64,000 nt of DNA from Treponema sp. C6A8 (GTDB lineage Bacteria > Spirochaetota > Spirochaetia > Treponematales > Treponemataceae), in assembly GCF_000619925.1 (NCBI RefSeq), contig NZ_JHVB01000006.1, forward strand, positions 1-64,000, given 5' to 3'. Both the position numbers and the translations under genes were made by a program. Positions 9,401-15,318 of this stretch are shown one piece after another. The number at the start of each line of letters is the position of its first letter. Within the stretch, counting starts at the first letter, position 1. Below the pieces are notes generated by a model that saw only the letters and a program-made list of their open reading frames with translations, was not told the origin of the DNA and ran no database searches.

Positions 9401-11899
9401 GCTTGTCACTGGAGCTGACTCACCAACTTTATTTGCTGTGCAAGAAAGAGATGAAATTCCGTACGTATCAGAATATGCACCAGTAATTGTAAGGGTTTCG
9501 TCATTTTTTAAATATGTATAATCAGTGACAACCGTTTCACCTTTTTTAACTTCAGAAACGTCAATAGCTGGCTTTGAAAAATCGAAAATAATTTTATTAA
9601 TTTTATATGTATCTTTTGTTGTATTACCAGCGGCATCTTCAGTCTTGAAAATAATCGAATGTTCACCTTCTGTAATAACAGTATTCTTTAAATCCAAAGA
9701 CCATGTTGCCGGTTTTGTTACATAAGAATCTTCCTCGGATACTTTTTTCGGTTCCCCAGAATCTATTATATAATAAAGCTGTTTACCACCCGAACCATTA
9801 CCATATTTTGTTGTTGTAACACCTTGTGTAGTATAAGAATATCTGTCTTCCCAGGTACCGTTTATAGAATAAGTGTTTTCTTCTATTGCACCGTAATAAT
9901 AATTACCGCTTACCTTAGAAGAACCATCCATATAATATGATTCATCATCAAAAACATAGATTTCTTTACTTGTATCCTGAAGCTCTTTATTAGTGAATTT
10001 TAAGACAGGAGCTGCATTATCTGCATATATAATGAATGATTTTTCTTTTGTTTTGGCACCAGTTTTTACAGATTGAACAGTAAGCTTAATTGTACAGTTT
10101 TTGAAAGTTGTATTACTTTCTTTTATATCTTTAATAGGAATATATATTTCCTTTCTGGAACCTGTATAAGGATTTCCTGACAAAGTTATTTTATTTTCAT
10201 CTGTTTTTATATTTTCATCTTCATCAACATCACAATCATAGTAGTAGTTAACCCAGGCATTAATTGTAACTGAGGCATTTACAGAATCATCAGTTACAAT
10301 AATTGGGATGTTTTTAGTAGAACTTAGGATGTCAGCCTTTTTATAAGTATTATCCCAGGAACAATCAATTTCACTTGAAGCAGTAGAAGCTTTTACTAAG
10401 AATCCATATTTTTTATTACCAGATGGAATAAAGTCATTTCCATCACCATCTTTACCTGTAACTTCAATTTTATAGGTTTTACCGTTCTCTATAAAATCTT
10501 TATAAGTAGTATCAGAAGCTGTTACATAATTATCATTTATATATGTAGAAATTTTTCCCAAATCTACAGAATATGTTGCATCAGTTGTTGCATTATCATC
10601 ATTGGAAATATCTGTCTGACCATTACTAATAAATTTTGCATCCAAATTAGAAAATGACAAACCATTATCTATCTTTGTAATTTTTAGTCCTAATGTCTTT
10701 GGATAGAATGAAGTACCGTCCAAACCACAGTTTACCAAAAGCGTAAGAATTCCAGCTTCTTCTATTTCAGTAAAAGATGTGTCATATGTATAATTTCTAA
10801 ATTCATAGGTAGGATTTGCATCAGGATTGATAGAAAAAACTAATTTTGTATTTGAATCTGCAACATAAGGTCGTTCAATCTGTGTTTCATCTGTTATTGT
10901 TGTATCTATCTCATATTCACCATTTAAAATGCTTTTAATAACATCCATATTTTGAACAGTTCCATTATATGAACCATTCAAAATATTTTTTAAATCCGCC
11001 ATTTCAAGTGATTTACCAGCCTTTTTCTGAACAAGATTAAGCATATTTGTTTTTAAAAAGGCTCTTTCTGTTTCATTACCAGCCTTATCTATTGCTGTAA
11101 CAACAATTGTAAGAGTTTTGGAATCATTTTTTCCGTCAGTTTTAATAGTATCATCGAACATTAAAAGATAGTTCTTATAAAGCTTATACTCATCGCTACT
11201 TGTATCAATATTTTGTAATTGTTCATCTGTATAATATTTTGCAATTGTGACTGATGTATCACTTGGATCAAAATCTGTAAAAGAGTCCTTTCCACCATTA
11301 TCTTTAAGGTTTATAAGGGTACCATCATTCTTATAAACAGATATTTTTATAGTTGGAACTGCATGGTCATCCGAAATCAATCCCGTAATTTTTATAGTGC
11401 GGCCGTAAGTGCTTGGCGAAGCTGCATTTACCGACGCCGGTTTACTAAGTGCAACGACAGGAGCGGTGCCGTCAATTTCAAAAGTGCGGCTTGCTTCGCC
11501 GGATGCGTGACCGGCGCGGTCGAAGGCGGAAACTTTGGCTTCGTATTTGCCGTCAGGGAGGACTGCGGCTCCGGATGGAACTGAAGTGCTTGTCTGGGTG
11601 TAGAGCTGATAGTCCCAGGTGCTGTTGGTGCCGACATTGGCATTAGCTCCGCTAATTACGGCCTGTTCTTTTGTTACATTTGTGATATTTACAGCAACTC
11701 TGCTGATTCCCTGGTCATCTGACCATGAACCTGTTAAATTTACACTTCCGCGCAAAACGGCGCTTGTTTCCGGTGTGAGGATTCTTACACTCGGGGCTTC
11801 CGTATCAACCGATTCACCTAAACCGATTTCACAGGTTGGGAAAATAATAAATATAGATAGTGCTGCCAGGGCACCGATGAAGAAATTTCTAAACTTCAT
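476..11899 (-). CDS. Giant Ig-like repeat surface lipoprotein (3807 aa)
   Basis: The N-terminus has a charged start, a hydrophobic stretch (FFIGALAALSIFIIFPTC) and a Cys at residue 23, fitting a spirochaetal lipobox, so the protein is probably lipidated and exported. The body is a string of about eighteen Ig-like/Big-type modules. Each begins with a linker such as VDTEAPSV, DGTAPVV, VDKTAPTV or VDNTAPSI and usually ends with a D(K/R)AGN-type motif. The last ~600 residues differ: an IPT/TIG-like stretch (ITVKGFNLSPSAVRV), then segments like GIHIAAFD and PYIAYYNS that suggest a beta-propeller. A GAGG ribosome site precedes the ATG. Base composition shifts along the gene, consistent with module exchange. 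It may be an adhesin or carbohydrate-interaction protein, but no enzymatic motif was recognised and the ligand is unknown. Confidence 0.85.
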   Translation of the reverse strand: MKFRNFFIGALAALSIFIIFPTCEIGLGESVDTEAPSVRILTPETSAVLRGSVNLTGSWSDDQGISRVAVNITNVTKEQAVISGANANVGTNSTWDYQLYTQTSTSVPSGAAVLPDGKYEAKVSAFDRAGHASGEASRTFEIDGTAPVVALSKPASVNAASPSTYGRTIKITGLISDDHAVPTIKISVYKNDGTLINLKDNGGKDSFTDFDPSDTSVTIAKYYTDEQLQNIDTSSDEYKLYKNYLLMFDDTIKTDGKNDSKTLTIVVTAIDKAGNETERAFLKTNMLNLVQKKAGKSLEMADLKNILNGSYNGTVQNMDVIKSILNGEYEIDTTITDETQIERPYVADSNTKLVFSINPDANPTYEFRNYTYDTSFTEIEEAGILTLLVNCGLDGTSFYPKTLGLKITKIDNGLSFSNLDAKFISNGQTDISNDDNATTDATYSVDLGKISTYINDNYVTASDTTYKDFIENGKTYKIEVTGKDGDGNDFIPSGNKKYGFLVKASTASSEIDCSWDNTYKKADILSSTKNIPIIVTDDSVNASVTINAWVNYYYDCDVDEDENIKTDENKITLSGNPYTGSRKEIYIPIKDIKESNTTFKNCTIKLTVQSVKTGAKTKEKSFIIYADNAAPVLKFTNKELQDTSKEIYVFDDESYYMDGSSKVSGNYYYGAIEENTYSINGTWEDRYSYTTQGVTTTKYGNGSGGKQLYYIIDSGEPKKVSEEDSYVTKPATWSLDLKNTVITEGEHSIIFKTEDAAGNTTKDTYKINKIIFDFSKPAIDVSEVKKGETVVTDYTYLKNDETLTITGAYSDTYGISSLSCTANKVGESAPVTSGNSGYNFTDTRAEDGKSGTFTITLAADDNNNGKWTFDLTVVDKAGRSRKLDTIKTIVDTKKPVWKADSFTVNKVAYSESETNWYKSSALPFTGTVAENGSGIKEIKYSVIKAGEADNPTYAESIASTKDKDSSNKYTGTESFSANLGEFISKLDADGNAAANKVYMKAVDYAGNESEVQIFKIFVDSESPTFTCEQSGTQVTNGTTNITANGTFDDDASGVKTVTLEVSYTENGTKTTKSFEAELDSTAKTWLCTIPVSELNIDTTYDVKLTVEDVAGNKSSSSVFNIQRDTTKPVFKTPSVEGTSIKYSVYKPNSSENTYFINNTDGKFTISGIATDNFGVEKVELSISGGGGESYTPLADTNGGVYSFENIDFSDWTGTATAILTVTDKAGNTNATPLTITLNFDSTAPKGIHALDDKNKDLYFRIGDYDNELTTLGDDDKDVGGKYSENTFGNANTIKVRGKFDDTDSGSGVSMIYYKVVNAASAMTYSELKKQADNFLAKYNDNTEYTGYFAPIAAAKLPKEKRSVPYTSSTGKIKEKIIDSDGKIADGDDLVSSTTKKTDKNGVEQYYADITTNYSSTLSGFTEGLNYLILVAVDNVGNAALDKVITGSVGDDASTSEKIYYNASLNVDTATPSSTTTSEIQYTNGEEGCADITVSGTATDASAGVRSVEISVNGKTIKVGETTYGTLTLNGNVGDKSRTWSVTIKAHEVFGDSSTTNGSKSISAVVIDNAGSGNKNTVPVASVMVDKTAPTVKLTAPTDADSETADIQVNGKISMSGTISDGNVLPATAITGLQYIQSDSEPASTASWTDATLYQAAKEAEGDTPAQAEVQGVKLSGSYTFKIEDFDTTKLTDGKTYWIRAVAKDKAGNTGYSSAQKVIVSQDTDRPKINISNLSYDSTMGYLLQYGTNAQVKGRISDDDSTSTSVVKTFILSSTSYNGEGTAPTTLVKSYNATTGEFTFEPADTNDGEKTFYIYIEDNGDGKFYSKYTSVSGAVTKNDYLKNPKIYINDERPTKTEGTGSSAKTVIDESVNEKEFTYHSDSKSPTPGVGKGLPYYLDGTTKNLAKDDSNVEFDLNKDNSNLNANFALGGSARKYVKFYFTATDASGIGGMTLKISDMEASPTVKLRLKTADAITGASTDSSDSELYTLDVGAGKGNWSGTTNESSAASWTTDYIDISSWTTGQYTVEVKSYDRVGNSATDSKTFYVDNTAPSITVGSPENGEEKTGVIKIAGTTTETGKAGLESIKWLIPTSAQVFEATTKSTELNNTERLEYLRTLTGWSNKLAAQKTVSAWQFDFDGAEGGNPTFETYDNSIYATPVNGIYKLPVYFMATDKFGNYTIKQNYTINHNPDGDKPKVTITYPTKENYDTGLTYATLGGAISVTGSAEIPSGTTTVKKVYLQIANDTGAFNTADKTIAKDNYGFTVVNAYDVIKTIKGTEYTSSGTGDNVMTDAIAATFGFADKAALDAWWGIEVSNTTSWRIQINADSKMNPTGTNDTNDIKIRACGVNANGKFGAWTTEDGVVSIHIDNKVPVLSVVVKQYSSAITPTSEENPSVLTEDPLSIASQNYAADMFLRGDNWYLVLDSRDESGIETVSIKNNGAAVSGCYEMALGAVDGKSGKRVYIPINTSLTSVAYDVVATEVQAAGANSAHSTKASYSFKIDNSAPSLDDIKNGKEEDLSLTEQNSVKNNNYIYTIKGSSDDGEDGSGVENIVFYYMRKKGTTQTTISNEVLLDSMIAPTTTTTNGVTTTTYGSKVTLGELTSIDLGLGDGKPVLYAKSVSGAVSADNNGSFNTFTASSALGDHIRVGGLVKIDGLLRKISAIDGTKVTFTPATTAENASATALFPIAQVIDANNTAKQNQKKDGKFEFDTGKDDGDGMPESFSKSGSKWSWDASIHSDNIPDGPATLVILAFDKAGNVAGKAYKMMVSNNAPRLAKVFLATDLNHDDAYTDNEFETYNIAAATGNTDGEEAYELTTADFKKYNMNSKLEWAETTGTRNAFTIKKNLAILPEFVGGNGDVKLVFKKDDTGTDLTGITGSGTELRSATGTFTPTTAMVGVSDVSEEDRNKTDSIKNSLTAKSYWVIPADSLGDDVASKSMSFTFWDTTEECTQGTNSQYAFLRVKDFIVDQVDNVAPNVVVNPFFWEGEGEGKNSLYGGKASNGHIELEDDLSDTVKTLYGDDPKVSGKIVLRGSVYDDTLLGGLSFSMTNFDSSTTTPISVATYGTTGWTISKVGENNPTMASNYYEVTVEDAYINQNGHKANWTIAIDTAHLSDVAHLNAEFTVIAVDQKTDTANSSANSTGTSEGTTDATKHKPSYTMDVVPYITAIHTSNRTKSGLKDNNIRSASGKYSIMYAASTSASTYAEDFITVKGFNLSPSAVRVVNSTTAAGTVTDSSGVGVTTKASSIAAPYTSFTASNVISKSGYLEVFVTDSSSNKIRSLNNINNNDAHGSFTRTSSVEDYKSMPNRVNEADFYTTKNIRLTDDRYLRVFDMKSTTIKNGYYPDMIVNQKNTTDGAGNIVFSYLNPTGGSGMSYSANFQPQRSVVTVGTGATKSTEYLIGGMAWDQMSMAQDDSGRYLHVTSYNYNEASMSLIYDRFSALTMKTYKHGDSSTYGYDDTYGGWGSGTFWNGQYLTPSHLSNNNALTLDSVNYSSLLLDRYKNLRLIAQGDSTSSTDPARVYFGFYDDNSGTVYFRNMKIGTESSLGNQLYKSSSYNNGTRKASDGGNYTQYTNLNENSSNSTTWTNGKSTVATSSTEHFDIGVDSNKVAVVVYYGADGKLHLKYKTGVDGSSPNTALTFTENTDVSFPDGVGQYVSMAIDSSNGIHIAAFDANNSDLMYIYMTAYNAKTYTKMLVDAAGSVGNWTQIKIKNNKPYIAYYNSTETGGRDTIKLAYSNAAIGSISDGIDSSTNYTSTGWEYMTVPSITPAQGGNVKFRHVNLDFDSSGTPVVGYLGSYLEYGKWLTE

Positions 11900-11969
11900 A
11901 AAAACCTCGTCAGACTTGTGCTGAAAAACTCAAAATTTAAATTTGATAAGGACTAGTTGCAAAACAATA

Positions 11970-12015
11970 GATAAGAACAATTTAGGATCACTAAACTTTT
12001 TATTTAGTTCTTATC
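11970..12015. promoter_or_regulatory. Nested inverted repeats in a divergent promoter region
   Basis: GATAAGAAC (11970-11978) is mirrored perfectly by GTTCTTATC (12007-12015). Inside lies a second dyad, TTTAG (11981-11985) with CTAAA (11991-11995). They sit in the 209-bp gap between the giant surface gene (minus) and rsmI (plus). This is an operator or RNA-hairpin candidate, and no regulator is identified. Confidence 0.4.
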
Positions 12016-12073
12016 ATAAACCTTTATCGGTAAATTTTCAAATTTTGTGAATGATTGAACAAAAATTTATGAT

Positions 12074-12102
12074 TTGCGCTTTTCTTCTATATAGAATATA
12101 AT
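12074..12102 (+). promoter_or_regulatory. Sigma70-type promoter of rsmI, apparently leaderless
   Basis: A perfect -10 box TATAAT (12097-12102) lies 17 bp after TTGCGC (12074-12079). Expected initiation is 6-7 bp further on, at about 12109, which is the first base of the rsmI GTG start codon. No ribosome-binding site is visible before that codon. Confidence 0.6.
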
Positions 12103-12108
12103 AGTTGC

Positions 12109-12816
12109 GTGGCAAAGCTTTACGTTATTGGAACTCCGATTGGAAATCTTGGTGATATTACCTACCGCGCGGTTGAGACGCTTAAAAACGTTGATTACGT
12201 GGCGGCAGAAGATACCCGCCATACTCTCCAGCTTTTGAATCATTTTGAGATTAAAAAGCCGCTGATTTCCTGCCGGGCGCAGAACGAAAAATTTGCTTCG
12301 GAAAATGTAATTAAGCTGCTTAAAGAAGGGCATGACGTTGCCTATGCAAGCGATGCGGGAACTCCTGGAATCAGTGATCCGGGCGCAGTTCTTGTGGACT
12401 TTGTGCGTGAGGCTGGCTTTGAAGTTGTTCCTATTCCGGGACCAGCTGCCTTTGCAACCTTAGTCAGTGTTGCCGGCTCGGGCGGAAAAACTCTGGTTTT
12501 TGAAGGCTTCCTTTCTCCAAAACCGGGCAAACGTAAGAGCCGCGTAAAAGAGCTGATGGACAGTGGAAATGCAATAATTTTTTACGAAAGTCCCTTCAGA
12601 ATCGTTAAGCTTCTTAAAGATATTTCCGATACTGAAAGTAGCAGACGTATTGTAGTTGGACGTGAAATGACCAAGCTGCACGAAGAAATCACCAGCGGAA
12701 CCGCACAGGAACTGTATGAGGATTACGCTTCAAGACAATCCATAAAAGGAGAGTTTGCAGTTTTCATTTCTGGTACAAAAAAAGATAAACATTCGGAAGA
12801 ATCTGCCGATAATTAA
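12109..12816 (+). CDS. rsmI: 16S rRNA (cytidine1402-2'-O)-methyltransferase RsmI
   Basis: A 235-residue tetrapyrrole-methylase-fold protein. RsmI hallmarks are in order: IGTPIGNLGDITYRAVETL at the start, VAAEDTRHT, SDAGTPGISDPG (SAM site), PGPAA, FEGFLSPKPGKRKSR and IFYESPFRI. The family uses SAM to 2'-O-methylate C1402 in the ribosomal P site. It is shorter than E. coli RsmI (286 aa) because the C-terminal extension is missing. The start is a GTG directly at the predicted transcription start. flgM follows 23 bp downstream and is probably co-transcribed. Confidence 0.93.
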   Translation: MAKLYVIGTPIGNLGDITYRAVETLKNVDYVAAEDTRHTLQLLNHFEIKKPLISCRAQNEKFASENVIKLLKEGHDVAYASDAGTPGISDPGAVLVDFVREAGFEVVPIPGPAAFATLVSVAGSGGKTLVFEGFLSPKPGKRKSRVKELMDSGNAIIFYESPFRIVKLLKDISDTESSRRIVVGREMTKLHEEITSGTAQELYEDYASRQSIKGEFAVFISGTKKDKHSEESADN

Positions 12817-12839
12817 AATAGGTATAGGGGAAGGAAATT

Positions 12840-13130
12840 ATGATGATTAATGGAATTAATTCAATCAATCCTTTGAACAATGTTCAGGAAACTCGCAAAT
12901 CTGAAAGCGCAGCAAAAGTTCGTTCAACGGAATCAGATTCGATTTCAGTTTCAAAAGAAGCTGAAAAAATGGCAGAAGCATATTACTTGGACAAAGTTGC
13001 TGCAGAGACCCCGGATGTTCGTGCTGACAGAATTGCTGAAGTAAGAGAAAAGATTAAAGATCCTTCTTACTTGAATGATTCAGTATTCGGTTCTGCCGCA
13101 GACAAATTCCTTACTGCTCTTGGACTTTAA
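12840..13130 (+). CDS. flgM: FlgM-type anti-sigma-28 factor
   Basis: A 96-residue protein of FlgM length and layout: a disordered Ser/Glu-rich N-terminal half (around TESDSISVSKEAEKMAEAYY) and a C-terminal amphipathic part with VRADRIAEVREKIKDPSYL, the sigma-binding motif typical of FlgM (R..RV..L+..I..G.Y). FlgM binds the flagellar sigma factor FliA and is exported through the hook-basal body, timing late flagellar genes. That fits a motile spirochaete. GGGGAAGG supplies a ribosome site, and a strong terminator follows at 13179. Confidence 0.85.
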   Translation: MMINGINSINPLNNVQETRKSESAAKVRSTESDSISVSKEAEKMAEAYYLDKVAAETPDVRADRIAEVREKIKDPSYLNDSVFGSAADKFLTALGL

Positions 13131-13178
13131 TTGACTGTAAAAAAAGGAATTCAAAAAATCGCTTAATTAAGCTATTAT

Positions 13179-13210
13179 AAGGCGGACGCATTGTCGTTCC
13201 GCCTTTTTTT
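13179..13210 (+). terminator. Rho-independent terminator after flgM
   Basis: AAGGCGG (13179-13185) pairs with CCGCCTT (13199-13205), with an extra ACG/CGT pairing inside, followed by a run of seven T. It closes the rsmI-flgM unit. Confidence 0.88.
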
Positions 13211-13251
13211 GTTTAAAAAGTTAGGGCTCCCGGCCCGCAGGAGAGTTTAAA

Positions 13252-14400
13252 ATGTCTGACTTTGTTTTCAGAATTAATCCAAATATCATAATTGGTGACT
13301 ATACAGTTTCGCGACTTGGTCAGCAGGTTCGCGAATGGGGCACAAGATTTTTTGTCGTGCTGGACCCGATTTTACGTGAGGTAAAGCTTGCCGAAAAAGT
13401 GCAGCAGGCGCTCAGCGAACACAAAATAGAAACTATCGTTTATTCAGAGCTGACTGACGGGACATCTACAAAGGCCGTTGCCCGCGCCCTTAAACTTGCC
13501 CGCGAGGCTCACGTTCACGGAGTTATTGCTGTGGGCGGAATGAAGGCTATGACTATCGGCCGCGCAGTTGCCGCTTACTACAACGAAGTCCACGATTTCT
13601 ACACATTTGTAGGAGGCGCCCAGCCTAATACTCAGCCTATTCACTGTATCTGTGTGCCTACCGTTTACCGCTTTCCATTCATCTTTACAACAGACTTACC
13701 GATTGCGGACAGCCGAAACCATCAGATAAAAATCCTGAAGATTCAGCCTAACGTATGTAAGCTTGCTCTGGTTGACCCTAACCTAATGCTTTCCTTGACT
13801 GATAACCAGAAGGCAACTCTTTCTCTCGAGCTTTTGGGAATGGCAATGGAAGCCTATATCTCTCAGAAGGCAAACTTTTTCAGCGATATGTTTGCAGAAA
13901 AAGCGGTTGAGATTTTGAATTACGCATTCAACGGCTCGCCTTCAATTGATATTACAACACCGGAAGAAGTTCTTCTTGCCCAGGCAGGCGCTATGGTTAG
14001 CATGGCAGCATCAACTTCGGCTTTGGGAATGAACACCCTTCTTTCTATCGGAATAAATGCCCGCTATCAGATTAAAAAGCCTCTTGTTTCTTCTATCCTC
14101 CTTCCTTTTGCAATGGAAGATGCAGGAAAATTCAAGGCCGCTAAGCTTGAAAAACTTTCTCACCTGATTGGCGCCGCTACCGAAGAACAGACTGGTGAAG
14201 AAGCCGTAGCTTCCTTTATTGATTTTGTCCGCCAGAGAATTGCAGCTGCAAACCTGCCGACAAGACTAAAGGATACAAAGCTTACTATTGAACAGCTTGC
14301 CGTTGTAATCGAAGATATTAAAGACACCGAAATAATGAATCAGCTTCCGCGCAGCATGACTGCCGATGACTTATTCGCATTTATTAAGCAGGCATACTAG
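13252..14400 (+). CDS. Iron-containing alcohol dehydrogenase homologue lacking metal ligands
   Basis: A 382-residue protein with the length and domain order of group III Fe-ADHs: an N-terminal nucleotide-binding half and a C-terminal helical metal-binding half. The framework is clear (DPNLMLSL, EAYIS, SSILLPFAME). The key residues are changed. The NAD site GGGSxxDxAK reads GGMKAMTIGR (residues 95-104). The metal ligands in DALTHAxEAY read ELLGMAMEAY (193-202, Asp to Glu and His to Met). The His before LLP is Lys276. It is therefore probably inactive as a classical dehydrogenase, or has another role. AGGAG precedes the ATG. The SpoU methyltransferase gene follows 26 bp later, suggesting an operon. 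Confidence 0.75.
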   Translation: MSDFVFRINPNIIIGDYTVSRLGQQVREWGTRFFVVLDPILREVKLAEKVQQALSEHKIETIVYSELTDGTSTKAVARALKLAREAHVHGVIAVGGMKAMTIGRAVAAYYNEVHDFYTFVGGAQPNTQPIHCICVPTVYRFPFIFTTDLPIADSRNHQIKILKIQPNVCKLALVDPNLMLSLTDNQKATLSLELLGMAMEAYISQKANFFSDMFAEKAVEILNYAFNGSPSIDITTPEEVLLAQAGAMVSMAASTSALGMNTLLSIGINARYQIKKPLVSSILLPFAMEDAGKFKAAKLEKLSHLIGAATEEQTGEEAVASFIDFVRQRIAAANLPTRLKDTKLTIEQLAVVIEDIKDTEIMNQLPRSMTADDLFAFIKQAY

Positions 14401-14426
14401 GGCTTTCTGCCCTGCCCGGAGATTTT

Positions 14427-15260
14427 ATGATTGAACCAGGAAAACTCTTTCAGCTGGAAGGCGGACAAAAACGCCGTAAGCTGGCTTTAACTTTTGGCGC
14501 TCTCGAACGCGACATTCAGGGAATTGCAGAAAAAGGAACCGAATATAACTTTACTTCGATGACCCGCGCAGAATACGTAAAAAAAATCACGGAAGTTCTG
14601 CTCAAGGATCCCAAACTGCCTCAGGGTGCCGCCGACGAACTAAAGCGCCTTCTTGCGGCCGACCCATTTGACGAACTCCGCCTCTGTAACTGCACCAGAA
14701 ATCACCTGCTCACTTTAATCGGCACCTTCCCTGCCGAATGGGACTTAGTTATCGCTCCTCACGCAGCCCCTGTGGATGAAGACGGCACTGTCCGCCAGCG
14801 TGATTTTTTCCCGGGTGTAGCTGTTTACGCAGAAGATATCCGTTCGCCATTTAACCTGGGCTCAATTTTCCGCTCCGCTGAAGCTATGGGCGCTGAAAAA
14901 GTATATATTTCGCCATTTTGCACAGACCCGGAACAGCCTCGCGCAATCAGAAGCGGCATGGGCTGCATTGAAACTATGGGCTGGGAACGCTGTTCACTGG
15001 ACGAACTACCTGATGACCTGCCGGTTTTTGCTTTGGAAACTGGCGGCACTGATATAAATGAGTTTAAGTTCCCGGAGCGGGGCATCTGCATTATTGGAAG
15101 TGAAGAGCTTGGCGTTAGTCCAGAGGCATTAGCCCGTGCAACTTACGGCCGCGTTACAATTCCTATGAAGGGCCTGAAAGCCTCTCTGAACGTAGGTGTT
15201 GCCTTTGGAATACTAATGCAAAAGTGGGTGGAAGCACTGACAGAAAACCAGAAGCATTAA
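14427..15260 (+). CDS. TrmH/SpoU-family RNA 2'-O-methyltransferase
   Basis: A 277-residue protein with the three SPOUT motifs in its C-terminal half: EDIRSPFNLGSIFRSAEAMG (motif 1, catalytic Arg), IIGSEELGVSPEAL (motif 2) and IPMKGLKASLNVGVAFGI (motif 3, knot and SAM site). The N-terminal ~135 residues are not a usual L30e-like substrate domain and have no recognised motif. The family methylates ribose 2'-OH in rRNA or tRNA, and the target cannot be told from sequence. It sits just downstream of the degenerate Fe-ADH gene, and a bidirectional terminator follows. Confidence 0.85.
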   Translation: MIEPGKLFQLEGGQKRRKLALTFGALERDIQGIAEKGTEYNFTSMTRAEYVKKITEVLLKDPKLPQGAADELKRLLAADPFDELRLCNCTRNHLLTLIGTFPAEWDLVIAPHAAPVDEDGTVRQRDFFPGVAVYAEDIRSPFNLGSIFRSAEAMGAEKVYISPFCTDPEQPRAIRSGMGCIETMGWERCSLDELPDDLPVFALETGGTDINEFKFPERGICIIGSEELGVSPEALARATYGRVTIPMKGLKASLNVGVAFGILMQKWVEALTENQKH

Positions 15261-15265
15261 TAATT

Positions 15266-15305
15266 GCAAAAAAGACGGAAGGAGCAGAGCGTGAGTCTTT
15301 TTTGC
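15266..15305. terminator. Bidirectional terminator between convergent genes
   Basis: GCAAAAAAGAC (15266-15276) and GTCTTTTTTGC (15295-15305) form a perfect 11-bp stem with T-rich ends on both strands. It separates the SpoU methyltransferase (plus) from the HDOD gene (minus). Confidence 0.75.
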
Positions 15306-15318
15306 TGTTAACTATTTC

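Noticed and set aside
2885..9725. Several 60-106 codon plus-strand frames opposite the giant gene
   Set aside because: They are antisense shadows of a repetitive Thr/Ser/Asp-rich gene, without ribosome sites or domain features.
13252..14400. Frameshift or pseudogene reading of the Fe-ADH-like gene
   Set aside because: The frame is full length and uninterrupted with a good ribosome site; only the active-site residues differ.
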